A stretch of DNA of 64,000 nucleotides, from positions 434,001 to 498,000 of the forward strand of contig BQMF02000167.1 in NCBI GenBank assembly GCA_027922465.2, in the 5' to 3' direction. The stretch is from Turritopsis dohrnii. Taxonomy: Eukaryota; Cnidaria; Hydrozoa; Anthoathecata; Oceaniidae. Position numbers and translations under genes: made by a program. Each line of letters begins with the position of its first letter. Position 1 is the stretch's first letter. Below the pieces are notes generated by a model. The model ran no database searches. It worked only from the letters and a program-made list of their open reading frames with translations, and had not been told where the DNA came from. Positions 35,280-46,571 of the stretch are shown piece by piece.

Positions 35280-35798
35280 GAAGCGTTTTACATAGACTTA
35301 AGAAAGGCTTTATTTTGTCTCGACAAGGACGTCTTTGAGACGTATTATGAAATACGTCTTAATAAAGACAAGTTGAGGACGTCTTAGAAACGTGTTTTAA
35401 AAGACGTCTTATCTACGTCTCGACAAAGACGTCTTTCGCACGTATTAACAAAGACGTCTTAATAAAGACAAGTTGAGGACGTCTTAGAAACGTGTTTTAA
35501 AAGACGTCTTATCTACGTCTCGACAAAGACGTCTTTGAGACGTATTATGAAATACGTCTTAATAAAGACAACTTGAGGACGTCTTAGAAACGTGTTTTAA
35601 AAGACGTCTTATCTACGTCTCGGCAAAGACGTCTGTAACACGTATTTTCAAAGACGTCTTAATAAAGACGAGTCGCAGACGTCTTAGAAACGTCTCAAGA
35701 AAGACGTTTTATAAAAGACCAGCTAAAGACGTCTTCACTCGTCTCAGATACGTCCGTACCAGTTTGAGACGTCTTAAAAACGTCTTGTGTTTACTAGG
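35280..35798. repeat. Right subterminal ACGTC array and terminal inverted repeat
   Basis: A ~120-bp unit built of GACGTCTT, ATACGTCTTAATAAAGACA and TCTACGTCTCG words is repeated about four times, then the end TTGTGTTTACTAGG mirrors the left terminus. Confidence 0.9.
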
Positions 35799-35800
35799 TA

Positions 35801-38035
35801 ATCATAAATCGTTTTTGATGAACTTATCAAAAGTGAAATAGTCCTGTGATTAGAACCTTCATCACAAGTTATATTGATGACAGTACATTCTTTAAAACCT
35901 TTAATAAATCCTTTGTGATAAAGTGTTTTCGGTGGTTTCGGAGTAAACGCTATAGAGTCGAAATAAAGAGCACAAATAACAATGAAGTAATCTGAGTGCT
36001 AATCAACTCAGTAAAAATCTTAAGTAAATTACAACTATGTCACTGAGAATATTCAATGCAAAAGATGAAACATTATTCAAAAGCCCTTTTTAAATTTCTT
36101 ACAAAAATCACTCTACACAAAGTTAAAGTATTAATTTGAAATGTAAAATCTAATGAGTTCAAAATATGAGCTCAGTTAAGCAGGAAAATAAGGAATACGA
36201 ACTTTCTGTTATCTACGGTGGAAATGTTTCCAATTTAGTCGGTCGGTGGCAAATACAGGAAATCTTTTAACATAATGCATACTTATGCTTGTTATTAAGT
36301 CAAATTTGTAATTTATAATCAACGAATACATAAGATTGATCAAAAGAATCCATTATTTCCATAGATTCTTGAAGGAAAACCCTGCAATTCACAGATGATC
36401 ACAATACTTTATAACGCTATTCCTTACTGGGAAGATTTAAGTGATGATTGAATGAATCACGTAATTAACAAACAAAGTGGGTTAAGTCAATGATCTGCTC
36501 CAATTTCATAGGGGGTAGTAAATTTTGGTCAATTTGGTTTAAGCCCGTGTAAATCTGTAGTTGAAGACAGTTAAAGAAGTTCAATGGTAGTCCACCAGAG
36601 AAAAAAAGAAACGTTGCTTAAACAGATAAGAAACCGATTCTTTATTCTTTATTCTTTTTTGCTATGAAAAATGTCTAACGGTCAATTATCTGAAGTAGAT
36701 ATTTGCCTTCAAATAGTCAGATGTTGCTTCAAGGTATCCAAAATATTTTATTGGCGCTTCCTCAGTTATTAGCTTCAAGAAAAAGATTCATAACAGTGAG
36801 CTTTGAAATCACACATTGCATACAATCATACAATCATGCATCATACATCGTAACAATTATATTTCTTTAAATTTCATGCACCTCTTATTACACTTTAAAG
36901 TAAATGCGTTGTCTGTGATTTGTATTTTGTAATGTTTGTAGCTTAGTAAACACAAAGGTTGAGTTTCATTATTACCATATATTAAAACACCAATCTAAAC
37001 ATGCCGATATGCAAGTATAAGTATAAAGTGACACTTTCAAAATGGCGATCACTGAAATAATGTATTCATTGAAATATCCAATATAACATCCAAACTTTTC
37101 TATTTTGGACCTTTCCAAATACAAATTACAGACTTAAAAGCTTACTTCTTCTCCTTATACAACCCACCCCCCAAGTTATGAAATATTAAGAAAGAGACGA
37201 CTATATAAAGATCTTTGTAACCTATCTTATATATTGTAATTTCTACCATCCTAAATCCAAGTAAGAACAATCTTTACAATTTATAATGGGTCATTTTTCT
37301 TTTCTACAATCTTCATGCTTTTGCTGAATTTATCAGTTCTGTTTTACTGTTTATTGCTACTTTGTGTCAGATCTTTGATTGAATATACTGCTCGTTGAAA
37401 GGCAAGATTTTCCGCCTTTGCAAATACATGGACTGGTATTATACCATCAAAAGAGTAAAGCATATTGGTTTGAAATACAAAATTCTTGCAAACAAACTCA
37501 GTAAATATATATATCACGTGCTTGGCAATAAAGATGCATGCATCGAAGAACTTGGTTTAGTTTGATTCGATGTTAACTTTTTCCTTTAATATATCAAATG
37601 AAAATAGAGCTTGTATCAGATACTTTTTTCTGTATATATAAAATTTAAAAAAATGTCAATTGAGTTTTTCCCGTCCATAATCAGCACAGATGATACCTTG
37701 TGATTTCTATCTTCAGTTGACGTTCACTGCATTTTGTGATATATGATTTGTTGAATCTTCTTTCATTCATCATCACTGCTATTTCAATTAATTTCCTTTA
37801 TTCTTGTGTAGGTAATAGTAATAAAAAGTAGATTTTAATGTTCACCTGAAGTGGAGCAAGTTATTAACAATTTAATGAACATGTTCAAGTAAAGTACATT
37901 CCAGAACCGACCTATATGAATTCTAGCAATGACTGGAATCAAATTAATGAACACTCCTGGATGCTAACATTCTACCTTGCTTTAGTATAAGATTACAAGT
38001 ATACGGAGTTTGGGTAACTTTTTCGGAGGAGACAA
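35801..38035. other. Intergenic stretch without a recognisable gene
   Basis: AT-rich sequence with only short open frames. I see no motif beyond simple A/T runs. Confidence 0.6.
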
Positions 38036-38039
38036 CACA

Positions 38040-39270
38040 AACTTCAAGATAACGTGGTAGCAGAATTTGTTTAAAGAAATTAACGAAAGGGTTCTGTTAT
38101 CTAATATCAGAACCATCATTAAATTTTGACATCAGATTATTGGAATACAATCTTCAATTACGAGAAATTGCGACATGATCAAAAGATTAACAAAGAACCT
38201 ATTTGGCAAATGGTGTAAAACAATGTTTATCAAATAGACGAAAAACGATAACCTGATCAGAGAAAGAAAGACTCGCTCTGTTATATTTATATGAAGACTT
38301 TTAAACCTCTTGCAACTCTCCATTTTAAGCTGACTTGATATTATTCTGTGCTCAACTACTCTCGATGCATGTACTAAATCTTCAGCTTCTTTCCGTCCGG
38401 GTGCTAACAAAAGACACAACTTAGCGACTTGTCGAGCTTTTAAGTTACGCATTTGGGCTGGCTGAAAGCTAATATGCTTTACTCTTATTTGGTTTGTTAT
38501 TGGTATATGCTGTCTGTTATCTTACTCATGTAATTATGAAAATGTCTCCTGAATCTTAAAACATTGAAAAGATATTTGGAAAAAATAATTTTCTTTCTCC
38601 AAGCAGCTTTTAAGATGTTGAAATCTTTCACCTTGCCTTCTATCGTCCATCTTCAACTGCATTTGTGCACGAAGAACTTTATATTTTTATTTCGTTTGTA
38701 TTCCATCTACTCTTAACGTATTCTTCCTCTTTTTTAACTTTCAAAGTATCTGTCTACTTACTGAATATGATAGAAATTTGCAAGATACATTTGGAATTCA
38801 CTTAAAGTAGATTTTGACTTCCAAAATATATTCCAAATTAAATCTAAATTTGTAACAAGTGCAGTATCAAATTTTTATAAATAAAACAAAAGCAAAATAA
38901 CAAAATCGCGGCTGTGGAAAACTACGAAATATTTTGTTTTTCTTATAAAAAAGCTTGTATTAGATTATATGTTCGCTTATACTTGCAATTGGCGTAGAAC
39001 GTATTTTAAGCTTTCAGATCGGTCAGAGATTTTGAGTTGCGGTAGTATACAAAACAACTATCTCATCTTAATTATGCCATTGATCACAATAATTTTTTCG
39101 CGAACTTTATTTACGGGGCAGTAAAATTTATTACTTATTTATGGGATTATAATGCTTGTGTCGTGTTAGCCCCCTAGTGTACTAACTGGCTAAACATATA
39201 CCCAATGCCTAAAATCTACGTTTTACTAAATTTGGTTTTTCAGATTCATTTAATTTCTACCCACTAAAAT
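38040..39270. repeat. Direct duplication, copy 1 (paralogue at 44.05-45.33 kb)
   Basis: The block starting around GTTCTGTTATCTAATATCAG and ending near GGGGCAGTAAAATTTATTAC recurs about 6.0 kb downstream in the same orientation, with many small differences and indels. It contains the possible minus-strand exon at 38248-38465. Confidence 0.85.
38248..38465 (-). pseudogene. Possible orphan exon in the duplicated block
   Basis: Not recognised. A minus-strand open stretch bounded by AG at its start (CTTTCAG) and GT at its end (GATCAG|GTTATC) reads MRNLKARQVAKLCLLLAPGR and then KEAEDLVHASRVV and further. Copy 2 at 44.25-44.45 kb keeps the start and most residues but has a stop inside. The shared codon pattern suggests descent from a coding exon, but there is no neighbouring exon or gene to attach it to. 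Confidence 0.35.
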
Positions 39271-39492
39271 TACTTCTGTTAAGGTAGGGGATAGAAAATA
39301 CAAAACTACGATGGCCCAGAAGGGTCAAACTGTATACACGTCAAGAAATACTGCGCGCTTCCCTTTTACTGCGCGCTTCTCCTTTTTACTGCACGCTCTT
39401 GTGTAAACTTACACTGGGCGCTGCTATCAACCTATCTGTGCGCTCTTCGTTATACTACGCACTCTTCGTAACACTCCGTGCTGTTCGTAATA

Positions 39493-40981
39493 CAGTGTGT
39501 CCCAGAGAATTTCGGTCTGAGATTTTAACAAGCTATAACTTTTCACACATATATCAGATTTTACAGATTTTTACATCATTTGATAGCATTTCTTTCAAGG
39601 ATTTTAAAAACCTATACGGTGTGACCTGAAAAAAACGGAATCCTAACTTTTATCAGTCATATCTTTGATATTTTTGGTTAAATTATGCGATTTTTACAAC
39701 CAAAAGAAAGAAGATTTTCTCGTCTTTCCATATGTAATTTTTATTTTCAAATTAAAAATATTTGGGCTATAATGAGGACTGTTAGCATGAGATCATGTAA
39801 TTAAAACGTTAAAGATTAATTAGAAAATACGTGAATGCAGATTAATGACCCGTTCAATACAAAACACGATCGAATCGTCAATACGTTTCTCTCTTGTGAC
39901 TATGCTAAAATGTAACGGAACATTTAGTTATCGATATTTTATTCTGGTTATAAAGGTTTTCAGAGAGCACATTTCACACAATCATTAAAATATTTGTGAG
40001 TTTTCAAAAATTTTCGTGCAGACTTTAACACAGCAATACTCAAGACAACATTTTACTGAAAACAAAAGGATAATTGATCGTTAAGTGTTGAGTTTATTGA
40101 TCTTTAAGAAGTTAATGACCGTATCGAAACATTTAAACCCGAATAACTTTCTAAATATTAAACTTCACAAAATATAAGTATCTTTTCTGAAAAGTTAAGG
40201 AAAAGATCTTTTAAATGATATAAAAATCGCATGTAACGAGTAAAAACTTCAAAAGTTACAGCTTTTTAAATCTAGGATACCGTTTTTTTCAGGACACACT
40301 GTATTTTAAACACCATTGTAGTAAAAAGGATTTCTTTAAACTGTCACGGTCATTAACTCCTTAATGGTTAACAAAAGTAAGTTTTCACGTGCGATTATTC
40401 TTTTGTTTATTAAGAACATGCTGTGGTGTTATTGAACACACTAAAGTTATCTCATCACAAAGTTAAAATTGTGAGACGGGTCTTCTACAAAATATTTTGA
40501 CATCGTATGAGCAATCTTTATTTGCTACAAAAACCTTTCTCCACTGAGATCCAGATTCTATCATAGTTGAGAAGTAAAATTGTTGATGCAGCAAATAATC
40601 TTAGAAAAAATCAAAATTTTATTCGCCACTCTTTATGACAAGAGCAAATTGCTGTGTCAAGAGAAACGGGGGACATATTGAGACAGCTTAAAGTTTTGTT
40701 TTTAATGAGTCTTGTGTTTTACAGTCACTTGACTTTGATATTGTTTTTGATAATGACCTTTGATACCTGTTATTGAAAGATGTGTTAATTAACCATTAAG
40801 AAGATAATTGGATTTTTTCATTGTAAATTCCTTAATTGTTTCCAAACTAAAAGGATTTGGATAACAAAATATATATTTTTAAAATCTATGAATAAAATCC
40901 TATAGAATGGTGTAAAAATTGTGTGAAAAGTTATGAGCTGTTAAAATCTCAGACCGAAATTCTCTGGGACACACTGTATTA
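39493..40981. mobile_element. Middle nested inverted-repeat element (ACAGTGTGTCCC ends)
   Basis: Inverted ends of about 60 bp (CAGTGTGTCCCAGAGAATTT and onward) are flanked by TA, as in Tc1/mariner-type MITEs. The arms also continue outward into the outer element for about 40 bp, so insertion and palindrome growth may have been coupled. Non-coding. Confidence 0.75.
39613..40312. mobile_element. Inner nested inverted-repeat element (CCTGAAAAAAACGG ends)
   Basis: The left end TACGGTGTGACCTGAAAAAA and the right end, read in reverse, TACAGTGTGTCCTGAAAAAA match closely. The outermost bases resemble those of the middle element, so the two are related families. Non-coding. Confidence 0.7.
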
Positions 40982-41940
40982 CGAACAGCACGGCGGAGTG
41001 TTACGGAGTGTTGCACGCTTCTCTTATCCCAAGAGTAATTTATTGCATCCTTAAGTGGATGAAATTTCGAGTGAATTTAATTTCGTGGATAAACGAAAAA
41101 AGGTAATTAAAAAAAAATTCAAATTTTGAGCACAATTTTGAGACGGTCTACTTCTTTATCTTCTCAAAACAACTATTTATGTAATATAAAATCAAAAATA
41201 TTTCCATCATTTTCCCTTGCCTTTCTAATCCTCATTTTCTTTATTGCCTCAAGAAATTTCGCGTGGATTTAATTTCGCTGTTGGCCGAATTTTTATTGAT
41301 TTCGCGTGGATTTAAAACCACGAAAATTATAATCCGCGGGAAATTTTATCCACTTATCCATCTTTTTTCAGTGTTCATTTTTCGTGGCGTCACTTACGTT
41401 TGATTTTCATTTACAAAACCAAAAAAAGCTGTTACTGAGAAGCTGAAGGATAGATCTTAATTATTTCTTTTTGTATCTTTTAAAATGAAACCAAAAAGCG
41501 ATGTATTAGAGAAATTGAAAATGACTCTGAAAATATTTTGTTTGATTAAAAAAACAACGCGTGTTTCACTGTGTTGTGATTACTAGTGTAAAACGCAAAT
41601 GGAGCTACGTTTTTACAACAAAGTTCAATTTCGAGAACTCATTTTTAATATTTATAATTTTTGCTTTATATCATACTTGATATAAACATAATTCTGTGAA
41701 ATGGATTAATTAAAAAATCCCACATTTTTCCTTCAGTCACACCATTCGTAAACACGAATTTTGATATGGTCGCAGTATTGTGGGAAGCAAGCAGTATTAT
41801 GAAGAGCGCGCAGAATAGTTGATGACAGCGCTCAGTGTAAGGTTACACAAGAGCGCGTAAAAGGGAGAAGCGCGCAATAAAAGGCAAGCGCGCAGTATTT
41901 GTTGACGTGTGCGCAGTTTGACCGTTCTGGGCTATCGTCC

Positions 41941-42594
41941 AAAAAAGACTGCGTTACAAAACTTTATGAAGAGATATTTAGTTTATCATTTTTAGGCTTG
42001 ATCGTAGAGACCTAAGACTCCAAAAGATGAAAACCTAACGAGGCTTTAATATGGATGCCTTCAAATCATATAAGAATACTCTTCAAAAAATAGCCTCTAT
42101 TCTTAAGAGAATAGCTAACTATGTATGCATACAGTTTTCTGAATCTCTGTAATTAATCACTAATTCGTAATTTCAACATCGGCGAAATTTTCTTTTTCAG
42201 CAGCCTCGCCCACCTTCAGAATTGTGATACAATCTGCATATAAGGTGTCACATACAAATAAATTAAAAATTAAATTAAAAATTTATTATAATGTTAAGAT
42301 AATACGTGAGATTTGGAGAGACGTTTCGGAAATAGATAACTTAGCTATTCTAGTTATTCTTTTCCTCAAAACAATAAATTTATAACGGACATGACTTATA
42401 TCGGATGACATGGTGTTTAAAAATATTTGGTATTACATGGTGGTATTAGAATCGACGATGTTACTCTAGGGAATTAACAGACCAGAAAATTAATGCAAGT
42501 GAAATTAACACGAGCAACATTTTGACTAAGAAGTACGGACTATTGCCTCCTTTTGATAATTAATGAATTTGAATTTTCAAAACTTTTATTTTAT
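41941..42594. other. Intergenic stretch without a recognisable gene
   Basis: No gene seen. AATTTCGCGTGGATTTAA-like words just upstream (41.1-41.35 kb) recur as AATTTCGCGGGAATTTAA near 45.27 kb and may belong to a MITE family. Confidence 0.5.
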
Positions 42595-43665
42595 ATATAC
42601 TTAGTTAATGTTACAACAATGTTTTTGGAATACAAAGTAACATCAAGGTATTCTTCGAGAAAATATTTAATAGATGTAATAAAACAATGTAACTTACCAG
42701 ATATGTTCGCCTAAGAAGCAGAACAAAAGTTATGTTACAAACTGTGATAACAAGCTACAACACCAAAGCGTTATTTGTAGTCAAATATTATGGGTAATAT
42801 GGGTTTTGAAGCCTTTCATACCTCAACAAATCAATATCCTCATCAGACGACGAGGATAATTCTAAAATGCAAATTACAGTAGCGTTCACCATGTTGGTTT
42901 TCTGAACTTTTCATAAAGTACAACTTCATTAATATCTGAATAGGATTAAATATGTTTGGACAGGAAAACAGTCTTTAAATCATGGATCTAGTTAATACAA
43001 AGTTGATTTACCGTTTCTTCTTCTTCTTAGTTTGAAATGCTATGAAAACACAAGAAACAAAATTTAGAATATATTTTAATAAGAAAATGAAGTTCAAATA
43101 ATAATGACAACTTTTAACAGAGCTATCTTGAATTATCTTAGATGGCAAATGAGGAACAAAATAAAGACAAGAGAATAATACTTACAACAATAGGTACATC
43201 TTCTGATGAACTGGACTCTTAACATAAATTTTAACAATAATGTTTATTTTATGATATTGTAACTGAAAACCATGCAGCCATGTTGTGGAATTGTTTTAAA
43301 GGAATAATCAGAAATAATGGGAATATGAATTACCGCGTCTTTGACAAATCTAAGAAAAACCGAGAAAAGAAAAATGAAATAGTTTTTAAGTAACAGGAAA
43401 TAAATATTGCATTGTGTTTCATAACTTGTGTGCGTATCTCTCAAATTTCCTTCACTTACTTGGGAAACTCAGTTTAGGAAACCAGTTGTGCAACCAGTTT
43501 CTCACTTAAACATCAATTTCATTTTGGAAATACAACATGAAATCCTCTTTTTTTAAAAATTGAAAAAATGGAAAATCTTAATTTTACAAAAAAACAGGTA
43601 AAGCTGGTAGGTTGTTTTTCATGGGTACTTGATAAATGAAAATGAAAAGTCTTTAAATCATGGAC
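42595..43665 (-). pseudogene. Micro-exon gene, copy C: diverged partial copy with five open exons
   Basis: Exons in transcription order: 43505-43460, 43217-43186, 43039-43012, 42861-42822, 42710-42698 (46, 32, 28, 40 and 13 bp). All have GT and AG borders and matching phases. Pieces coded are NWLHNWFPKLSFP, SSSSEDVPIV, HFKLRRRRN, ELSSSSDEDIDLL and RRTYL. The ATG present in copies A and B is GTG here, and the later exons are missing because homology stops at about 42595, so this copy is 5'-weak and 3'-truncated. It lacks the stop codon found in exon 4 of copies A and B. It also lacks the LINE insertion. Confidence 0.6.
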
Positions 43666-43717
43666 ACAACGTATAACACTGAACATGGGTGGCGAGCGAC
43701 GCCGCTTAGGCGGTTAG
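43664..43717 (+). repeat. GC-rich hairpin repeat, copy 2
   Basis: CATGGGTGGCGAGCGACGCC then GCTTAGGCGGTTAGT matches the copy at 17.69 kb. It lies just beyond the end of the homology shared with the 54.98-55.02 kb region. Confidence 0.55.
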
Positions 43718-44049
43718 TGTTAAAACATGCAACCTAAGTAACGTAGAAAAATACCTCTTACTTCGTTAAATACGCCTTTTCCAGAAAAACATTGGAAAGA
43801 TATTAGAAAGATATCAGAAAGTTATTAGCCAGAGAACCATAGTAAACATAGTTAATTGACATATATAGTGAATGTCCTATACTCACTTCATTCTATTTGC
43901 GGTCCCCTTTCCGCACCTGCCCCACTTCGGTATTTCAATGACCACTTGGTCCCTAAAATATAATTGCAATAATTTCAATTTCATTCGAATTCTTAGCCAT
44001 TATGAAAAGAGTTACGGTTATGAGAAAGCTTCCAGAACAGATAGCAGAA

Positions 44050-45330
44050 CTTATTTAAAAGAAATTAACTAAAGAGTTCTGTTATCTAATATCAGAACCT
44101 TCATTCAATTTTGACATCAGATTCTTGGATTGCAATCTTCAATAACGAGAAATAACAACATGATCAAAAGCTTAACAAAGAACCTGTTTGGAAAATGGTG
44201 TGAAACAATGTTTACCAAATAGACGAAAAACGATAACCTGATCAGAGAAAGAAAGTACGCACTGTTATATCTATATAAGGACTTTTAAACCTATTGCAAC
44301 TCTCCATTTTAAGCTGACTTGATATTATTCTGTACTAAACTACTCTCGATGGATGTGCTAAATCTTCAACTTCTTTCCGTCCAGGTGCTAACAAAAGAAA
44401 CAACTTAGGGACTTGTCGAGCTTTTAAGTTCCGCATTCGGGCTGGCTGAAAGCTAATATGCTTTATTCTTAATTGGTTTGTTATTGGTATATGTTGTCTG
44501 TTATCTTTCTCAAGTAATTATAAAAATGTCTCTTGAATCTTAAAACATTGGAAAGATCATTGGAAAGATTAATTTTCTTTCTCCAAGAAGCTATTAAGGA
44601 GATGTTGAAATTTTTCACCTTGCCTTCTATTGTCCAACTTCATTTTGTTTGTACTCCATCTACTCTTTATGTATTCTTCCTCCTTTTTAATTTTCAAAGT
44701 ATCTTTCTTCTTACTAACTTTGATAGAAATTTTAAAGATACATTTGGTATTTACTAAAAGTAGATTTTGACATTAATAATACATTCTAAACAACATCTAC
44801 ATTTGTGACATTTTGTAAATAAAACAAAAGCAAAATAACAAAAATTAGCGGCTGTAAAAGACTACGAAATATTTTGTTATTCTTATAAAAAAGCTTGCAT
44901 TAGATTTTATGTTCGCTTATACTTGCATTGGCGTAAAACGTATTTTAAGCTTTCAGACCAGTCAGACAATTTGAGCTACGGTATTACACAAAACGTCACA
45001 GTTTCGTCTTAATTTCGGCATTGATCAAAATAATTTTTTTCCCGAAATTTAATTTCGGGGCAGTAAAATTTATTACTTTTTTTATGGAATTTTAATGCTT
45101 GTTTTATGTTGTTGAGCGTAGTTATTATTTCAAAACAATGAAATGTATTAGTAAAACCTTCAAAGGAACTATCAATTCCCTACTGTACTATTTGACTAAA
45201 AATATACCCAACACCTAAAATCAGCAATTTCGTAAATTTGGTTTTTTAGACAGTCAAATTTGGAAAATTTCGCGGGAATTTAATTTAATATCAACCCGCT
45301 AAAATTTCTTCCGTTATGGTGATAGAAAAT
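44050..45330. repeat. Direct duplication, copy 2 (paralogue of 38.04-39.27 kb)
   Basis: Same order and orientation as copy 1, with indels and substitutions. The exon-like stretch within it is broken by a stop, so this copy is the more decayed. Confidence 0.85.
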
Positions 45331-46160
45331 ATTTGTACAAAACAATTTTTGAAACAAAATTTTGAAATGATATATTCATATTTGTGAGGCCTCATAAGTA
45401 ATACTTTGAAGTATGTTGTCAAATTTTAAAGAAGCATCAATGTTTTATAAAAGAAAATTGGTGTAATGATGAATGATGAATTTTATGAAAGTAAGTTTTG
45501 TTATATTTGAACTTGTTGCATATCTGTTATATATTGGTATATACTTGATATGCCTAATTATATGCCCACTTGTGTTATAAGTAACAATATTTAGTCGGGG
45601 AAAACTTTCACATAATATCAAAATTTCCTACCTTCATGATCCCAACTGTAGTCAGACGACTAAAGATATGAAGGAATCTCGAGAAAAGGTTGGAAGGGGA
45701 TGATTACATGATCCCGGTTATACGGGATGAAATTTTCATCCCACCTATCCGAGATCTTGGCTATCTCTGCAATTCAACTCACATTCATTAAAACTGGTAA
45801 AAATGTTTTGGGTTTCTAGCTTCTCTTCTATTTGTTCAATTTTTTGCCGTGAAAGTCTATGTTATGGTCTCTCATAAAAACATTTATTAGCACACCTTTT
45901 AGATATAGATATGAGGAGATAGGAGGTGACATTCCCAGAGTAATAAAACTTATTAATTTTACTTACTCTTCTCGGTTTTATTATGTATTTTTCACGTTTT
46001 ACCGTGACCTGCATGAGGCGATCATGAAGTATATTCAATAACAAATAATAAATGCAAATTAAAATTGTATATAATACAATATAATACAATACAATATAAT
46101 AATAATATATAATAAAATAATAAAATAACAATAAGAACCTTATAAAGTTTAGTAGTAGTA
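45331..46160. other. Intergenic, ending in an AT-rich low-complexity run
   Basis: No gene seen. At 46040-46130 the sequence is nearly all A and T, with ATAATACAATA-type repeats. Confidence 0.6.
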
Positions 46161-46571
46161 TTGTTCACCGGTATTATAGTAGTTCCAGGTGACAAAGAAT
46201 CGTGTGCAGTATTGTTAGATAAAGGGAATTACGTTAGTAAACTTCAAGGTATGATCGATGATGGCATAGAGAACGGAATCTACACGCCTTCCGAGGATAC
46301 AACACTAACTGACCTGAGGCATTTCAAAGTCTTCTTTTACAGGAACTTTAAGAAATACGAGAAATACAAAGAAATAGTTCCTTCTTCAAAGCAACCAGCC
46401 CAAATGTATGGTTTAGCAAAAACACATAAATTTGACAATATCAACGAGATCGATTTAGAAAGATTGAAATTCAGACCTATAAATGCCCAAATTGGTATTT
46501 GCACCTACAGATTAGCCCAAGTAAGATCACCGTTTATAATTCTTATACAGCCTGAGAAAACTGCGTTTTAG
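46161..46571 (+). pseudogene. Penelope-like element reverse transcriptase fragment
   Basis: The frame reads IVVPGDKESCAVLLDKGNYV, then PAQMYGLAKTHKF and LKFRPINAQIG, which fit the N-terminal part of Penelope-like RT (the K-D-K and YGLPKIHK-type motifs). The RT catalytic core and the GIY-YIG endonuclease are not found downstream. It is a decayed fragment of a usually 700-800 residue protein. Confidence 0.6.

Larger units (their letters stand above)
28554..35798 (-). mobile_element. CACTA/EnSpm-like DNA transposon, 7.2 kb, with TIRs, subterminal arrays, transposase and partner gene
   Basis: The ends are CC[C/T]AGTAAACACAA followed by AACGT or GACGT, inverted at the two sides. TA flanks both ends as a probable 2-bp target duplication. 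Each end carries a 500-600 bp array of ACGTCTTTAAGACGT-like repeats. Inside, on the minus strand, lie a transposase with one internal stop and a DUF4806-type gene. Superfamily is judged from the transposase; the termini do not start with the plant-type CACTA. Confidence 0.8.
39306..41940. mobile_element. Outer inverted-repeat element with ~170-bp TIRs made of GCGCGCTTC-rich repeats
   Basis: The ends share ACGAT[G/A]GCCCAGAA and GGTCAAACTG, followed by ACTGCGCGCTTC words, in inverse order on the right (to 41940). No transposase frame is present. Two further inverted-repeat elements are nested inside. Confidence 0.8.
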
